A DNA stretch of 64,000 nt. Source: a bacterium. Lineage in GTDB: Bacteria > Actinomycetota > Thermoleophilia > Solirubrobacterales > Solirubrobacteraceae. Below the pieces are notes generated by a model that saw only the letters and a program-made list of their open reading frames with translations, made no database searches and had not been told where the DNA came from. Shown piece after piece: positions 26,759 through 35,518 of the stretch. Where the stretch lies: positions 85,342-149,341 of the forward strand of contig JAJPKQ010000022.1 of NCBI GenBank assembly GCA_021323635.1. Direction: 5' to 3'. Position numbers and translations under genes: made by a program. The number at the start of each line of letters is the position of its first letter. Position 1 is the stretch's first letter.

Positions 26759-28041
26759 GCGCGAGCGGCCAGCAGCTGCGGGAGGCGGTGATCGTGGGCG
26801 GCAACCGCATCCCGTTTGCGCGCTCCAACAGCGCCTACGCCGAGGAGACCAACGAGAAGATGCTGACCGCGGCGCTGGAAGGGCTGATCGAGCGCTTCGA
26901 CCTTGCCGGGGAGCGCCTCGGCGAGGTTGTCGGCGGAGCGGTCCTCAAGCACCCTCGCGACCATGGCCTCACCAGGGAGAGCGTGCTTGGCAGCAGGCTT
27001 GCCCCCGAGACGCCGGCATATGACGTTCAGCAGGCCTGCGGCACCGGTCTGGAGGCGGCGATCCTGGTCGCCAACAAGGTCTCGCTCGGTCAGATCGAGG
27101 TGGGGATCGCAGGCGGGGTGGATACGACCTCCGATGCTCCGATCACGCTCTCAGACTCCCTGCGCGCGAAGCTTGTGCGGGCAAACGCCGAGCGCACATG
27201 GAAGGGCAAGCTGCGCCAGGTCGCGCGGATCCGCCCGCCCGACCTGATCCCGGAGCCGCCGCGAAATGTGGAGCCACGGACCGGCCTCTCGATGGGCGAG
27301 CACTGCGCGATCATGGCGCGCGAATGGCAGGTCAGCCGCGAGGAGCAGGACCAGCTGACGGTGGAGAGCCACCGCAAGCTCGCCGCCGCCTATGAGCGCG
27401 GCTTCTTTGCCGATCTGCTGACCCCCCATGCGGGGCTTGAGCGCGACCAGAACCTGCGCGCTGACTCCACGCTTGAGAAGCTTGCGCGCCTGAAGCCGGT
27501 CTTCGGCGGCCCGGAGGGAACGATGACCGCTGGCAATTCGACGCCGCTCTCCGATGGCGCCTCGGCGGTGCTGATCGCAAGCGAGCAGTGGGCGCGGGAG
27601 CGCGACCTGCCGATTCTCGCCCGCATCACCCACGCGCAGACCGCGGCGGTCGATCACGTCGGACGCCGCGAAGGGCTGCTGATGGCGCCCGCCTATGCGA
27701 TGGAGCGGATGCTCGCGCGGGCGGGGCTGGCGCTGCAGGACTTCGACCTCTATGAGATTCACGAGGCCTTTGCCGCGCAGGTGCTGTGCACGCTGAAGGC
27801 GTGGGAGGACGAGAGCTTCTGCCGGGAGCGGCTCGGGCGCGAGCAGCCGCTCGGGGAGATCGACCGCGAGCGGCTGAACGTCAATGGCGGCTCGCTCGCC
27901 GCAGGCCACCCCTTTGCGGCCACCGGCGGGAGGCTTGTCGCGGGGCTGGCAAAGGCGCTGGCGGAGCGCGGCGGCGGCCGCGGCGTGATCTCCGTGTGCG
28001 CCGCGGGCGGCCAGGGAGTTGTGGCGATCCTTGAATCGTGA
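26755..28041 (+). CDS. acetyl-CoA acetyltransferase / thiolase (FadA2/FadI-like)
   Basis: 428 residues of the thiolase fold. The nucleophile Cys is in 'YDVQQACGTGLEAAILVANKV' near residue 95, the active His is in 'NVNGGSLAAGHPFAATGGRL' near 384 and the second Cys is in 'CAAGGQGVVAILE' near 414. It cleaves or forms acetyl-CoA units in beta-oxidation. The start overlaps the TetR stop, and the FabG4-like gene follows with a 27-base gap. By neighbourhood it corresponds to Mycobacterium fadA2. Confidence 0.95.
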   Translation: MSASGQQLREAVIVGGNRIPFARSNSAYAEETNEKMLTAALEGLIERFDLAGERLGEVVGGAVLKHPRDHGLTRESVLGSRLAPETPAYDVQQACGTGLEAAILVANKVSLGQIEVGIAGGVDTTSDAPITLSDSLRAKLVRANAERTWKGKLRQVARIRPPDLIPEPPRNVEPRTGLSMGEHCAIMAREWQVSREEQDQLTVESHRKLAAAYERGFFADLLTPHAGLERDQNLRADSTLEKLARLKPVFGGPEGTMTAGNSTPLSDGASAVLIASEQWARERDLPILARITHAQTAAVDHVGRREGLLMAPAYAMERMLARAGLALQDFDLYEIHEAFAAQVLCTLKAWEDESFCRERLGREQPLGEIDRERLNVNGGSLAAGHPFAATGGRLVAGLAKALAERGGGRGVISVCAAGGQGVVAILES

Positions 28042-28068
28042 TTGCAGGCGAAAGATGAGGTGGCAGTG

Positions 28069-29409
28069 ATGGCAGACACGTACGCGAAGGTTGTGAATGC
28101 GCCGCCGGTGCGACCGCTGGCGGCCCGACTGGGGCTGCCGCGCCCGCCGCAGCTTGAGCGCGGCGCGGGGCCGCTTGGCGCGCTGCAGGCGGGGATCGTG
28201 CTCGGCGCCGCCCCTGAAGGGAGCCTCAAGGGGGCGCTCTCGGCGGCGCTCGAGCGCTGCCTCCCGCGCACCCCTGTGCGCGAGGGCGGGCAGGGAGAGG
28301 CCGCCGGTGCTCTGATCTTCGACGCCAGCGGGATCGCGGAGCCCGGAGCGCTCGGCTGTCTGCAGGAGTTCTTCTCGCCACGGGTGCGCGCCCTGGCTCC
28401 CAGCGGGCGGGTGATTGTTGCGGCGCTGGCACCCGAGCGCTGCGCCGACCTGCGGGCGCGCGCGGCGCAGCGGGCGCTTGAGGGCTTCACGCGCGCGCTC
28501 GGCAAGGAGCTCGGGCGCCGCGGCGTGACCGTCAACCTGCTGCGCGTGGAGGAGGGCGCAGAGCAGGCGCTCGACTCGACGCTGGCCTTTCTGCTTTCCG
28601 GGCGCTCCGCATACGTCTCCGGGCAGGTGATCACGCTGCAGCCGCCCGCCGGCACGCCCGAGCAGGTCGACCCCGATCGGCCGCTCGCCGGTCGCAGGGC
28701 GCTGGTGACCGGGGCCGCACGCGGGATCGGTGCGGCGATCGCCCAGACGCTCGCGCGCCAGGGGGCGGCCGTGACCGGGATCGATGTGCCCGCTGCGGCG
28801 CAGACGCTCCGCGCGACGATGGGGCTGATCTCCGGGCGCGCGATCACGCTTGACATAACTGCTCAGGATGCGCCACGGAAGATCATCGAGGCGCTTGCCG
28901 AGGGCGTTGACGTGGTTGTGCACAACGCCGGCGTCACCCGCGACCGCACGCTTGCGAAGATGGATGCTGAGCGCTTCAGCTCGGTGATCGAGATCAACGC
29001 GGTAGCCGTCGAAGAGATCAACGCCGCGCTGCTTGAGGCCGATGCGCTGCGGGCGGGCGGGCGCATCGTCTGCCTCTCCTCGATCGCTGGGATCGCGGGC
29101 AATGCGGGGCAGACCAACTATGCGACCTCCAAGGCCTGCGTGATCGGCATCGTGCAAGCGCTTGCGCCGGTGCTCGCAGAGCGCGGCGGGGCGACGATCA
29201 ATGCGGTCGCGCCGGGCTTCATCGAGACGCAGATGACCGCCGCGATGCCCTTTGCGATCCGCGAAGCGGGCAGGCGCATGAGCAGCCTCCTGCAGGGCGG
29301 CCTGCCCGAGGATGTCGCGGAGACCGTGGGCTGGCTTGCCGACCCCCGCTCGAGCGCGATCAACGGCTCGGTGATCCGCGTCTGCGGCCAGAGCTTCCTG
29401 GGGGCTTAG
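28069..29409 (+). CDS. 3-ketoacyl reductase, FabG4-like high-molecular-weight SDR
   Basis: 446 residues, about 200 longer than ordinary FabG. The N-terminal half is flavodoxin-like without the Rossmann glycine motif. The C-terminal half is a complete SDR: 'ALVTGAARGIGAAIAQTLA' near residue 210, 'VVVHNAGVTRD', Ser in 'CLSSIAGIAG' and the YxxxK in 'TNYATSKACV' near 350. This two-part layout is that of Mycobacterium FabG4 (Rv0242c), an NADH-dependent 3-ketoacyl reductase. The ATG follows a GAGGTG site. Placement between thiolase and MaoC genes matches the mycobacterial order. Confidence 0.9.
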   Translation: MADTYAKVVNAPPVRPLAARLGLPRPPQLERGAGPLGALQAGIVLGAAPEGSLKGALSAALERCLPRTPVREGGQGEAAGALIFDASGIAEPGALGCLQEFFSPRVRALAPSGRVIVAALAPERCADLRARAAQRALEGFTRALGKELGRRGVTVNLLRVEEGAEQALDSTLAFLLSGRSAYVSGQVITLQPPAGTPEQVDPDRPLAGRRALVTGAARGIGAAIAQTLARQGAAVTGIDVPAAAQTLRATMGLISGRAITLDITAQDAPRKIIEALAEGVDVVVHNAGVTRDRTLAKMDAERFSSVIEINAVAVEEINAALLEADALRAGGRIVCLSSIAGIAGNAGQTNYATSKACVIGIVQALAPVLAERGGATINAVAPGFIETQMTAAMPFAIREAGRRMSSLLQGGLPEDVAETVGWLADPRSSAINGSVIRVCGQSFLGA

Positions 29410-29412
29410 GCG

Positions 29413-30351
29413 GTGACCGCGGCGGGCACAGCACGTCGGGACCTGCGCGAGCTTCCGCATCTGCTGCCGCTCTACGCGCGTGCGGCGGCGGGCCTGCTGC
29501 CCGGCGCGGCGCTGCTGCCGTGGGTTCCTGGCGGGGGCGGTGCGCTGCCGGCGCTTGAGCTCTCTGCAGAGGGGGTTCTGATCGAGCGCGGGCGCCTTGG
29601 CGCCTACAACGCGGTGTGCGGCTTTGCGCAGGCCACAGAGGTGCCCTCGACCTACCTGCACATCCTTGCCTTCCCGCTGCAGATGGCGCTGATGGCGGAC
29701 GGGCGCTTCCCGTTCTCGCCGGTCGGGCTCGTGCACATCGAGAATGAGATCACTCAGCACGCACGGGTGCCGGCGGGAGCGGAGATCGCGCTCTCGGCCA
29801 GGACCGGGGCGCTGGCGGCGCACCCCCGCGGCGCAAGCTTCGACCTCGAGGCGCAGGCGCGCGTCGAGGGGGAGCTGATCTGGAGCGAGCGCTCCGTGAT
29901 GCTGAAGGTCGGCGCGCGCGCGCCGCAGGATGCCGGTGCGCCGGGCGCAAAGCCCGCCGGCGGCCTGAGCGGCGCGGACGCAGCGGCAGAGGGCAGCGCG
30001 CCGGCGGGGGAGCAGGTGTGGGATTGCCCGGCTGACCTCGGCAGGCGCTACGGCGCGGTGTCAGGCGACCGCAACCCGATCCACATGCACCCGCTCGCTG
30101 CGCGCCTCTTTGGCTTCCCGCGCGCGATCGCCCACGGCATGTGGTCGAAGGCCCGCTGCGTCGCCGCCCTTGCCGACCAGCTTCCTGAGCGCTACAGCGT
30201 GCAGGTCTCCTTCCGGCGGCCGATCCTGCTGCCGGCGCAGGTGCGCTTTCAGCGCTTTGCGGAAGCCGAAGGCGCGGGCGCGATCGCCTTTGCGCTGCGC
30301 AGCGCGGCCGGAGACCAGCTTCACCTCCAAGGCGCGGTGAGGCCGCTGTGA
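29413..30351 (+). CDS. MaoC-like (R)-specific hydratase (HtdX-like)
   Basis: 312 residues. The C-terminal part carries the hydratase-2 motif 'RYGAVSGDRNPIHMHPLAARLFGFPRAIAHGM', near residues 211-242, with the catalytic Asp/His in 'SGDRNPIH'. The N-terminal half is a degenerate second hotdog, which is common in HtdX-type proteins (Rv0241c). It hydrates trans-2-enoyl-CoA/ACP. The GTG start lies 4 bases after the reductase stop, and its own stop overlaps the next GTG. Confidence 0.9.
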   Translation: MTAAGTARRDLRELPHLLPLYARAAAGLLPGAALLPWVPGGGGALPALELSAEGVLIERGRLGAYNAVCGFAQATEVPSTYLHILAFPLQMALMADGRFPFSPVGLVHIENEITQHARVPAGAEIALSARTGALAAHPRGASFDLEAQARVEGELIWSERSVMLKVGARAPQDAGAPGAKPAGGLSGADAAAEGSAPAGEQVWDCPADLGRRYGAVSGDRNPIHMHPLAARLFGFPRAIAHGMWSKARCVAALADQLPERYSVQVSFRRPILLPAQVRFQRFAEAEGAGAIAFALRSAAGDQLHLQGAVRPL

Positions 30352-31664
30352 GCGCGGCAGCGAGAGGCCGTGAGCTTGGGCTGCGCGCGATGCGAGCGCT
30401 TGCCTCCTCGCCGACGCTCGATCGCCTGGGCGCGCGCAAGGCGGCAGAGCGGGCGATCTATCGGGCGAGCAAGGGCGGCTTTCAGGCGGTGGCGGGCGCG
30501 GGGCGCACATTTGCGGCGGCACGCAAGCTGAGGTCGCCGGCGCGCCAGCCGGTGGCCGGCAAGAGGAGCATGTTTGACCTCACGCCGAGCGCCGAGCAGG
30601 AGATGCTGGTCGAGGCGATCGGCGACTTTGCAGGCTCCGCGATGCGCCCGGCGGCAGGTCAGGCAGACGCCGAGCTGCGCACCCCGCCGGAGCTGCTGGC
30701 TCAGGGTGTCGAGCTCGGCCTCTTCGCTTTGGCCATCCCGGAGGAGCTGGGCGGCGTGATGGAGGAGCGCTCCGCGGTGACCGCAGCGCTCGCATACGAA
30801 GCGCTCGGCCGCGGCGACATGGGCATCGCGCTGGCGATCCTCGCCCCGGCGGCGGTTGCCACCGCGCTCTCGCTGTGGGGCGACGCCGAGCAGCAGTCGC
30901 GCTACCTGGAGCCCTTTGCCGGCGAGCAGCCGCCGGCAGGCGCGCTGGCGCTGCTCGAGGACGCGCCGCTGTTTGACCCCCTGGCGCCCACGACACGCGC
31001 GCGGCGACAGGGTGCAGACTGGCTGCTTGACGGCGAGAAGGCGCTCGTCCCGCGTGCGGCCGAGGGAGAGCTCTTTGTGGTGGGTGCGCAAACGCCCTCA
31101 GGCTCTCCGGGCCTCTTCATCATCGAGGGCGGCAGCGGCGGGCTGAGCGCTCAGGCGCAGCCGGCGATGGGGCTGCGGGCGGCGGCGACCGCGCGCCTGC
31201 GGCTTGAGGAGGTGCGCGTGCCCGCATCCGCGCTGCTTGCCGAGGGCGATCCGGCGGCCTATCGCGAGTGCGTGCAGCGTGCGCGGATCGCCTGGTGCGC
31301 GCTGAGCGTCGGGGTCGCGCAGGCGGTGCGCGACTATGTCATCCCCTACGTCAAGGAGCGTGTGGCCTTCGGTGAGCCGATCGCAAACCGGCAGGCAGTC
31401 GCCTTTGCGGTCGCGGACATCGCGGTCGAGCTTGAAGGCATGCGCCTGGCCACCTGGCGCGCGGCGAGCCGCGCCGACGCCGGCAGCGAGTTTGCGCGCG
31501 AGGCGGCGCTTGCGCGTGCGCTCTGCGCCCGCCATGGGATGAGGATCGGTGCCGAAGGGGTCCAGCTGCTCGGCGGGCACGGCTACGTCAAGGAGCACCC
31601 GGTCGAGCGCTGGTACCGCGACCTGCGCGCCGCAGGGCTGCTCGAGGGAGCGTTGCTGGTCTAG
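30348..31664 (+). CDS. acyl-CoA dehydrogenase-family protein
   Basis: 438 residues. An Arg/Ala-rich N-terminal extension of about 75 residues precedes the dehydrogenase part, which starts at 'FDLTPSAEQEMLVEAIGDFA'. Family features are 'LGLFALAIPEELGG', 'ALAYEALGRGDMGIALAIL', 'VKERVAFGEPIANRQAVAFAVADIAVELEGMRLATWRAA' and 'GVQLLGGHGYVKEHPVERWYRDLRAAGLLEGA'. It would use FAD to desaturate an acyl-CoA. The substrate is unknown. The GTG start overlaps the MaoC stop, so translation is coupled. Confidence 0.9.
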   Translation: MSAAARGRELGLRAMRALASSPTLDRLGARKAAERAIYRASKGGFQAVAGAGRTFAAARKLRSPARQPVAGKRSMFDLTPSAEQEMLVEAIGDFAGSAMRPAAGQADAELRTPPELLAQGVELGLFALAIPEELGGVMEERSAVTAALAYEALGRGDMGIALAILAPAAVATALSLWGDAEQQSRYLEPFAGEQPPAGALALLEDAPLFDPLAPTTRARRQGADWLLDGEKALVPRAAEGELFVVGAQTPSGSPGLFIIEGGSGGLSAQAQPAMGLRAAATARLRLEEVRVPASALLAEGDPAAYRECVQRARIAWCALSVGVAQAVRDYVIPYVKERVAFGEPIANRQAVAFAVADIAVELEGMRLATWRAASRADAGSEFAREAALARALCARHGMRIGAEGVQLLGGHGYVKEHPVERWYRDLRAAGLLEGALLV

Positions 31665-31683
31665 CGATGAGGACGGAAGGCAG

Positions 31684-32892
31684 ATGATCAATCTCGAGAT
31701 TCCCGGACGGCTGCGGGCGCTTGCCCAGCAGGCAAACGAGGTGGCGCGCGAGGTCTTCCGACCGATCTCGCGCAAGTACGATCGCGAAGAGCACGCCTAC
31801 CCCAAGGAGCTGGACATGCTCGCGGCGCTGATGGAGGGGATGGAAGCCTCGGGCGAGATGGAGGGCGCGGGCGCGGCGGGCGTGCGCCGCACGGGGGGCG
31901 GCGAAGAGGGAGTGCGCAACGGCTCGAACATGGCGACCGTGCTGGGGATCATCGAGCTCTGCTACGGAGACGTCGGGCTGCTGCTGACGATGCCCCGCCA
32001 GGGCCTCGGCAACTCGGCGATCGCCTCGGTTGCGAACGAGGAGCAGCTGCAGCGCTTCGGCGGCAAATGGGCGGCGATGGCGATCACCGAGCCCGAGGCG
32101 GGGTCGGACTCGGCGGCGATCAAGACGACAGCGGTGCTCGATGGCGACGAGTACGTCCTCAATGGCGAGAAGATCTTTGTGACCTCAGGCTCGCGCGCGG
32201 ACCTGATCGTCGTCTGGGCGACGCTAGATCGGAGCAAGGGCCGCGCCGCGATCAAGTCCTTTGTGGTGCCGCGCGAGACTCCCGGGCTGATCCTGGAGCG
32301 CGTCGAGCACAAGCTCGGGATCCGTGCCTCCGACACCGCGAACTTCCGCCTGGAGAACTGCCGCATACCAAAGGAGAACCTGCTTGGAAGCCCCGAGATC
32401 GACACCGCGAAGGGGTTTGCGGGCGTCATGCAGACCTTTGACAACACCCGCCCGCTGGTCGCGGGGATGGCGGTGGGGCTGGCGCGCGCGTGCATCGAGG
32501 AGACGACGCGCCTGCTTGCGGAGGCGGGCGTGCGCGTCGATCCCACCCGCCCGGCATACGCGCAGCCCGCGGCTGCCGCGCGCCTGCTGGAGCTGGAGGC
32601 AGACTACGAGGCGGCGCGCCTGCTCACGATCCAGGCCGCCTGGATGGCCGACAACGCAAAGCCCAACTCGCTGCAGGCCTCGATGGCGAAGGCGAAGGCC
32701 GGGCGCACCTGCGTCGAGGTGGCGCTCGGCTGCGTGGAGCTTGCCGGCGGCCTCGGCTACAGCGAGGAGAGCCTGCTTGAGAAGTGGGCGCGCGATGCGA
32801 AGATCCTCGACATCTTCGAGGGCACACAGCAGATCCAGCTGCTGATCATCGCCCGCCAGCTGCTGGGGAAGAGCTCGGCGGAGCTGCGGTAG
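31684..32892 (+). CDS. acyl-CoA dehydrogenase
   Basis: 402 residues with a full acyl-CoA dehydrogenase fold. 'KWAAMAITEPEAGSDSAAIKTTAVLDGDEYVLNGEKIFVTSG' is the FAD/substrate region, 'FRLENCRIPKENLLG' is the strand that packs on it and 'SLLEKWARDAKILDIFEGTQQIQLLIIARQLLG' supplies the C-terminal helices with the family EGT. An acidic insertion around residues 40-75 is unusual. It lies 19 bases after the previous dehydrogenase, with a GGAAGG ribosome site, completing the operon; fadE5 occupies the same neighbourhood in mycobacteria. Confidence 0.95.
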   Translation: MINLEIPGRLRALAQQANEVAREVFRPISRKYDREEHAYPKELDMLAALMEGMEASGEMEGAGAAGVRRTGGGEEGVRNGSNMATVLGIIELCYGDVGLLLTMPRQGLGNSAIASVANEEQLQRFGGKWAAMAITEPEAGSDSAAIKTTAVLDGDEYVLNGEKIFVTSGSRADLIVVWATLDRSKGRAAIKSFVVPRETPGLILERVEHKLGIRASDTANFRLENCRIPKENLLGSPEIDTAKGFAGVMQTFDNTRPLVAGMAVGLARACIEETTRLLAEAGVRVDPTRPAYAQPAAAARLLELEADYEAARLLTIQAAWMADNAKPNSLQASMAKAKAGRTCVEVALGCVELAGGLGYSEESLLEKWARDAKILDIFEGTQQIQLLIIARQLLGKSSAELR

Positions 32893-32974
32893 TAGGCTCT
32901 ATGCCGTTCAGAAGCGCTGCAGGCAAGCGCTGCGGTGCCCCGTGTAGCTGCCCAAAACGAGCAGAGGAGGTCGG

Positions 32975-33439
32975 ATGTCCGCGAAGTCTTCAGGTAGAAG
33001 CGCCTCAGCGCGCACAGGCGTGAGAGCGCAGCGGCTGCTGCCGAGGGCGTGCATGGCGTGCGTTGCGCTCGCGCTCGCGCTCCCGGCGGCCGGGCTTGCC
33101 GGCACCCCGGCCTATACGCTGAAGGTGAAGGTGCCGCGCAGGGTGAGCAGCCTCGCGTATTACAAAGTGCGCGTAACTGGACACGCCGGGAAGAGCGCGA
33201 AGCTGCTTGTCTTCCTCGACTACCATGCCTGCGGCCGCGGACCAGAAGCGGAGCTTGGACGCGGCGCGCCGGAGGCGAGCTCTGCGGTGGCGGGGGCATT
33301 CAGCAAGGTGATCACCTCGCACAGCGAACTGCCGCCGGGCAAGACCAGGGCGGTCGATCATGTCTGCGCTTACCTCTTTGGCGGTGCCGGCGCCGGACAC
33401 GTGCTGGCGAGTGCGCATGCGGTCTTCCACGTGCGCTGA
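32975..33439 (+). CDS. secreted hypothetical protein
   Basis: 154 residues with a signal peptide (basic start, then CMACVALALALPAAGLA, cleavage near residue 43). The mature part is short and basic, with 'YTLKVKVPRRVSSLAYYKVRVTGHAGKSAKLLVFLDYHACG' suggesting a beta-sandwich of the kind found in actinobacterial cell-surface proteins, and two cysteines. The ribosome site GAGGAGGTCGG is strong, so the ATG is secure. I do not recognise the family and assign no function. Confidence 0.75.
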   Translation: MSAKSSGRSASARTGVRAQRLLPRACMACVALALALPAAGLAGTPAYTLKVKVPRRVSSLAYYKVRVTGHAGKSAKLLVFLDYHACGRGPEAELGRGAPEASSAVAGAFSKVITSHSELPPGKTRAVDHVCAYLFGGAGAGHVLASAHAVFHVR

Positions 33440-33466
33440 GGCTCGGCAAGAGTCGAGGCTGGTTGT

Positions 33467-34393
33467 CTATCGAGCCGGGCTTGGCGCCACGCGCGGATTG
33501 CGCAGCGGCGGCAGCGACGCCTCGATCTGCGCGCGGCGCGCCTCCAAGAAGGGCGGCAGCGAAAGGTGCTCGCCCAGGTGCTCAGGGTCCTCGTCAACGG
33601 CGAAGCCCGGCCCGATCGTCGCCAGCTCGAAGAGCACACCTGAGGGCTCGCGGAAGTAGATCGAGCGGAAGTAGAAGCGGTCGATGACCGGCGTGGGCCT
33701 CGCGCCCGCCGCGATCACGCGGTCGCGCCAGGCCTCATGCTCGGCGCCCTGTGCCGCAAAGGCAATGTGGTGGACCGTGCCTGCTCCCGGGCGCGCGGGC
33801 GTGGCGGGAGGCGGGTCGTAGACGTAGAAGGCCGAGCGGGAGGGTCCACGCAGCCGATAGCGCTCCGGGCCGCCGCTGAAGCCGAGCGCTTCCGCAAGCA
33901 GCGCGGCGCTCGCGGGCGGATCTGCGCTGTAGGCACGGACGCCGTCAAAGCCCTGCAGCGCGCACTCGGCGGGGATGTCAGGCGCCTTGGCGGGAAGCGG
34001 CTCATCGTCGCTTGAGCTCGGCGCAAGCTCGTGCTCCAGCCCCTCCGGATCGCTGAAGCGCAGGCGTTCTTGCTCGCGCGCACACGGCGTTCCGTGGTCA
34101 CGCAGGCGCCGCTCCCAGAAGTCCAGCGCGGCTGCGCTTTTCAGGCGCCAGCAGATGCGGTGCACCATGCCGGCGCCCGCACTGCCGCGCGCGGCATGGG
34201 GGTAGGCGAAGAAGGTCAGATCTGCGCCCGGCGAGCCGCGCTCGTCGGCGTAGAAGAGGTGGTAGGCGCCCGGATCGTCCTGATTGACGGTCTGCTTGAC
34301 CAGGCGCAGGCCGAGCAGCAGGCAGTAGAAGTCGATGTTCGCCTGCGCGTCGGCGGTGATCGCGGTGATGTGATGGATGCCGTTCAGCTGCAT
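33467..34393 (-). CDS. ring-cleaving dioxygenase-like VOC protein (MhqO/MhqA-like)
   Basis: 308 residues of two vicinal-oxygen-chelate repeats. It starts MQLNGIHHITAITADAQANIDFYCLLLGLRLVKQTVNQDDPG and has 'LTFFAYPHAARGSAGAGMVHRICW', 'GLEHELAP', a second 'VHHIAFAAQ', and ends with 'YFREPSGVLFELATIGPGFAVDEDPEHLGE'. The HH and E positions fit metal ligands. In Bacillus the mhq operon uses such enzymes against quinones under MarR (MhqR) control; here a MarR gene lies 36 bases upstream on the same strand, supporting that role by analogy. Confidence 0.88.
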   Translation of the reverse strand: MQLNGIHHITAITADAQANIDFYCLLLGLRLVKQTVNQDDPGAYHLFYADERGSPGADLTFFAYPHAARGSAGAGMVHRICWRLKSAAALDFWERRLRDHGTPCAREQERLRFSDPEGLEHELAPSSSDDEPLPAKAPDIPAECALQGFDGVRAYSADPPASAALLAEALGFSGGPERYRLRGPSRSAFYVYDPPPATPARPGAGTVHHIAFAAQGAEHEAWRDRVIAAGARPTPVIDRFYFRSIYFREPSGVLFELATIGPGFAVDEDPEHLGEHLSLPPFLEARRAQIEASLPPLRNPRVAPSPAR

Positions 34394-34429
34394 CTGTGGC
34401 CATGCTACCCCGGCGACGCCCGCCGTCTC

Positions 34430-34894
34430 TCAGAGCTCCTCGAGCAGCTCTGCAAGGTGGCGCAGCAGTCGCGAGGCGCTCGCGCGCTCGGCGGGGTCAA
34501 GGCGCTCATAGAGCTTCTTGCGCCGGCGTGCGAGCGAGCGGCGCCTGGCGCGCAGGCGCTCCTCGCCCCGCTTCGTGAGGCTGAGCATGATCGTGCGCCG
34601 ATCGCGCAGCGAGCGCGTGCGCGCCACCAGCCCATCGGCCTCGAGGCAGTCGATCATGCGCGTGACGGTGGGCGCGGAGATGCCCGCGGCCGCCGCCAGG
34701 CGCCCGAGCGGCAGCGCATCCTCGCCGAGCAGCGGCAGCAGCAGGTAGTACTGGGAGAGCGAGAGCTCGCCAGCGCGGGCGCCGCCACGCGCCGCCCGGC
34801 GGCGCAGAGCGAGCACGAGCTCATCCCATGCGCGCGCAAAGTGCGCCGCGGCGTGCGGCTCGGCATGGTCGCTTGAGTTGTCGTTGGAGAGCAT
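34430..34894 (-). CDS. MarR-family regulator (MhqR-like)
   Basis: 154 residues with a winged helix: 'LSLSQYYLLLPLLGEDALPLGRLAAAAGISAPTVTRMIDCLEADGLVARTRSLRDRRTIMLSLTKRG' spans recognition helix and wing. The C-terminus is rich in Arg. It is followed by the ring-cleaving dioxygenase gene on the same strand, so it probably represses that gene (and itself) until an aromatic or quinone effector binds. Its target site would lie in the intergenic region to the right. Confidence 0.9.
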   Translation of the reverse strand: MLSNDNSSDHAEPHAAAHFARAWDELVLALRRRAARGGARAGELSLSQYYLLLPLLGEDALPLGRLAAAAGISAPTVTRMIDCLEADGLVARTRSLRDRRTIMLSLTKRGEERLRARRRSLARRRKKLYERLDPAERASASRLLRHLAELLEEL

Positions 34895-35069
34895 AGGGAA
34901 GGTAAAGAAAAGGATGGCTGATAGTTAGGGTAGCGAAGTAGATGCTATAATGCAGGGCGATCAGAACATTGGAAATCAGGCCGTCCGCCCGCGGCTGGCC
35001 ATCAGCAGTTCCGATCAGAGCCCTCCGGGCGGTTGACCACGAAGATGGAAAACAAAGGAGGCGATCTCG
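34895..35069. promoter_or_regulatory. divergent promoter region between marR and membrane protein gene
   Basis: On the + strand TGCTATAAT (34943-34951) is a perfect extended -10, with a poor -35, and would drive the gene at 35070. An optimal ribosome site AAAGGAGG lies at 35054-35061. The A-rich stretch left of the -10 (GGTAAAGAAAAGGATGG, about 34899-34915) probably holds the leftward marR promoter and regulator site. I cannot identify the operator. Confidence 0.5.
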
Positions 35070-35462
35070 ATGAGCATTCGCTACCTGTCAAACCTCGCAC
35101 TGACCCTGATTGCCGGCTTCCTGATCGTCGCGACGCAGGCCTTTACGCTGCCTGTCGTCGCCTGGATCGGCTTCGGCCTCTCGATCGCCCTGCTGGCGCT
35201 GGGTGCGGCGAGCATGCTGATCCCGCCGCTCGCGCAGCGCGTGATGGGCGGAACGGTTGCGGTTGTCGCAGCCTGGACGATCATCGCAAGCCTCGTGTTT
35301 GCGCCGGCCACGGCGATGTGGCTGATCTTCGCCTCGGCGATCGCGATGACCGCGCTTGGCGTCGCCGGCCTCTCTCTGCACGAGCTGCGCAGTGAGCGCG
35401 TCGTGCACTCGCTCGAGGTGACCGGTGCTGAGAAGCGCGAGGGCGAGTACGCGCACGCATAG
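35070..35462 (+). CDS. small polytopic membrane protein
   Basis: 130 residues with four predicted membrane helices ('LALTLIAGFLIVATQAFTL', 'WIGFGLSIALLALGAASML', 'VMGGTVAVVAAWTIIASLVF', 'AMWLIFASAIAMTALGVAGLSL') and a charged C-terminal tail (LRSERVVHSLEVTGAEKREGEYAHA). Start and expression signals are strong: AAAGGAGG eight bases from the ATG and an extended -10 TGCTATAAT. I do not recognise the family. It is the only gene between marR and the convergent adenylate cyclase. Confidence 0.8.
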   Translation: MSIRYLSNLALTLIAGFLIVATQAFTLPVVAWIGFGLSIALLALGAASMLIPPLAQRVMGGTVAVVAAWTIIASLVFAPATAMWLIFASAIAMTALGVAGLSLHELRSERVVHSLEVTGAEKREGEYAHA

Positions 35463-35486
35463 GTTGCTGATCGCGTGATGCAGACG

Positions 35487-35518
35487 CGACGGGCGCCTCG
35501 GCCGCGAGGCGCCCGTCG
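35487..35518. terminator. bidirectional hairpin between convergent genes
   Basis: A perfect 14-bp inverted repeat (CGACGGGCGCCTCG / CGAGGCGCCCGTCG) with a four-base GCCG loop lies between the ends of the membrane protein gene and the adenylate cyclase gene. The strength of the stem and its place between two converging stops suggest a terminator for both. There is no U tract, so termination could be of the hairpin-only type seen in actinobacteria. Confidence 0.7.

Noticed and set aside
27151..29823. Very long minus-strand frame of about 890 residues
   Set aside because: It is antisense to the thiolase and FabG4-like genes, which have clear catalytic motifs; long shadow frames are usual in DNA this GC-rich.
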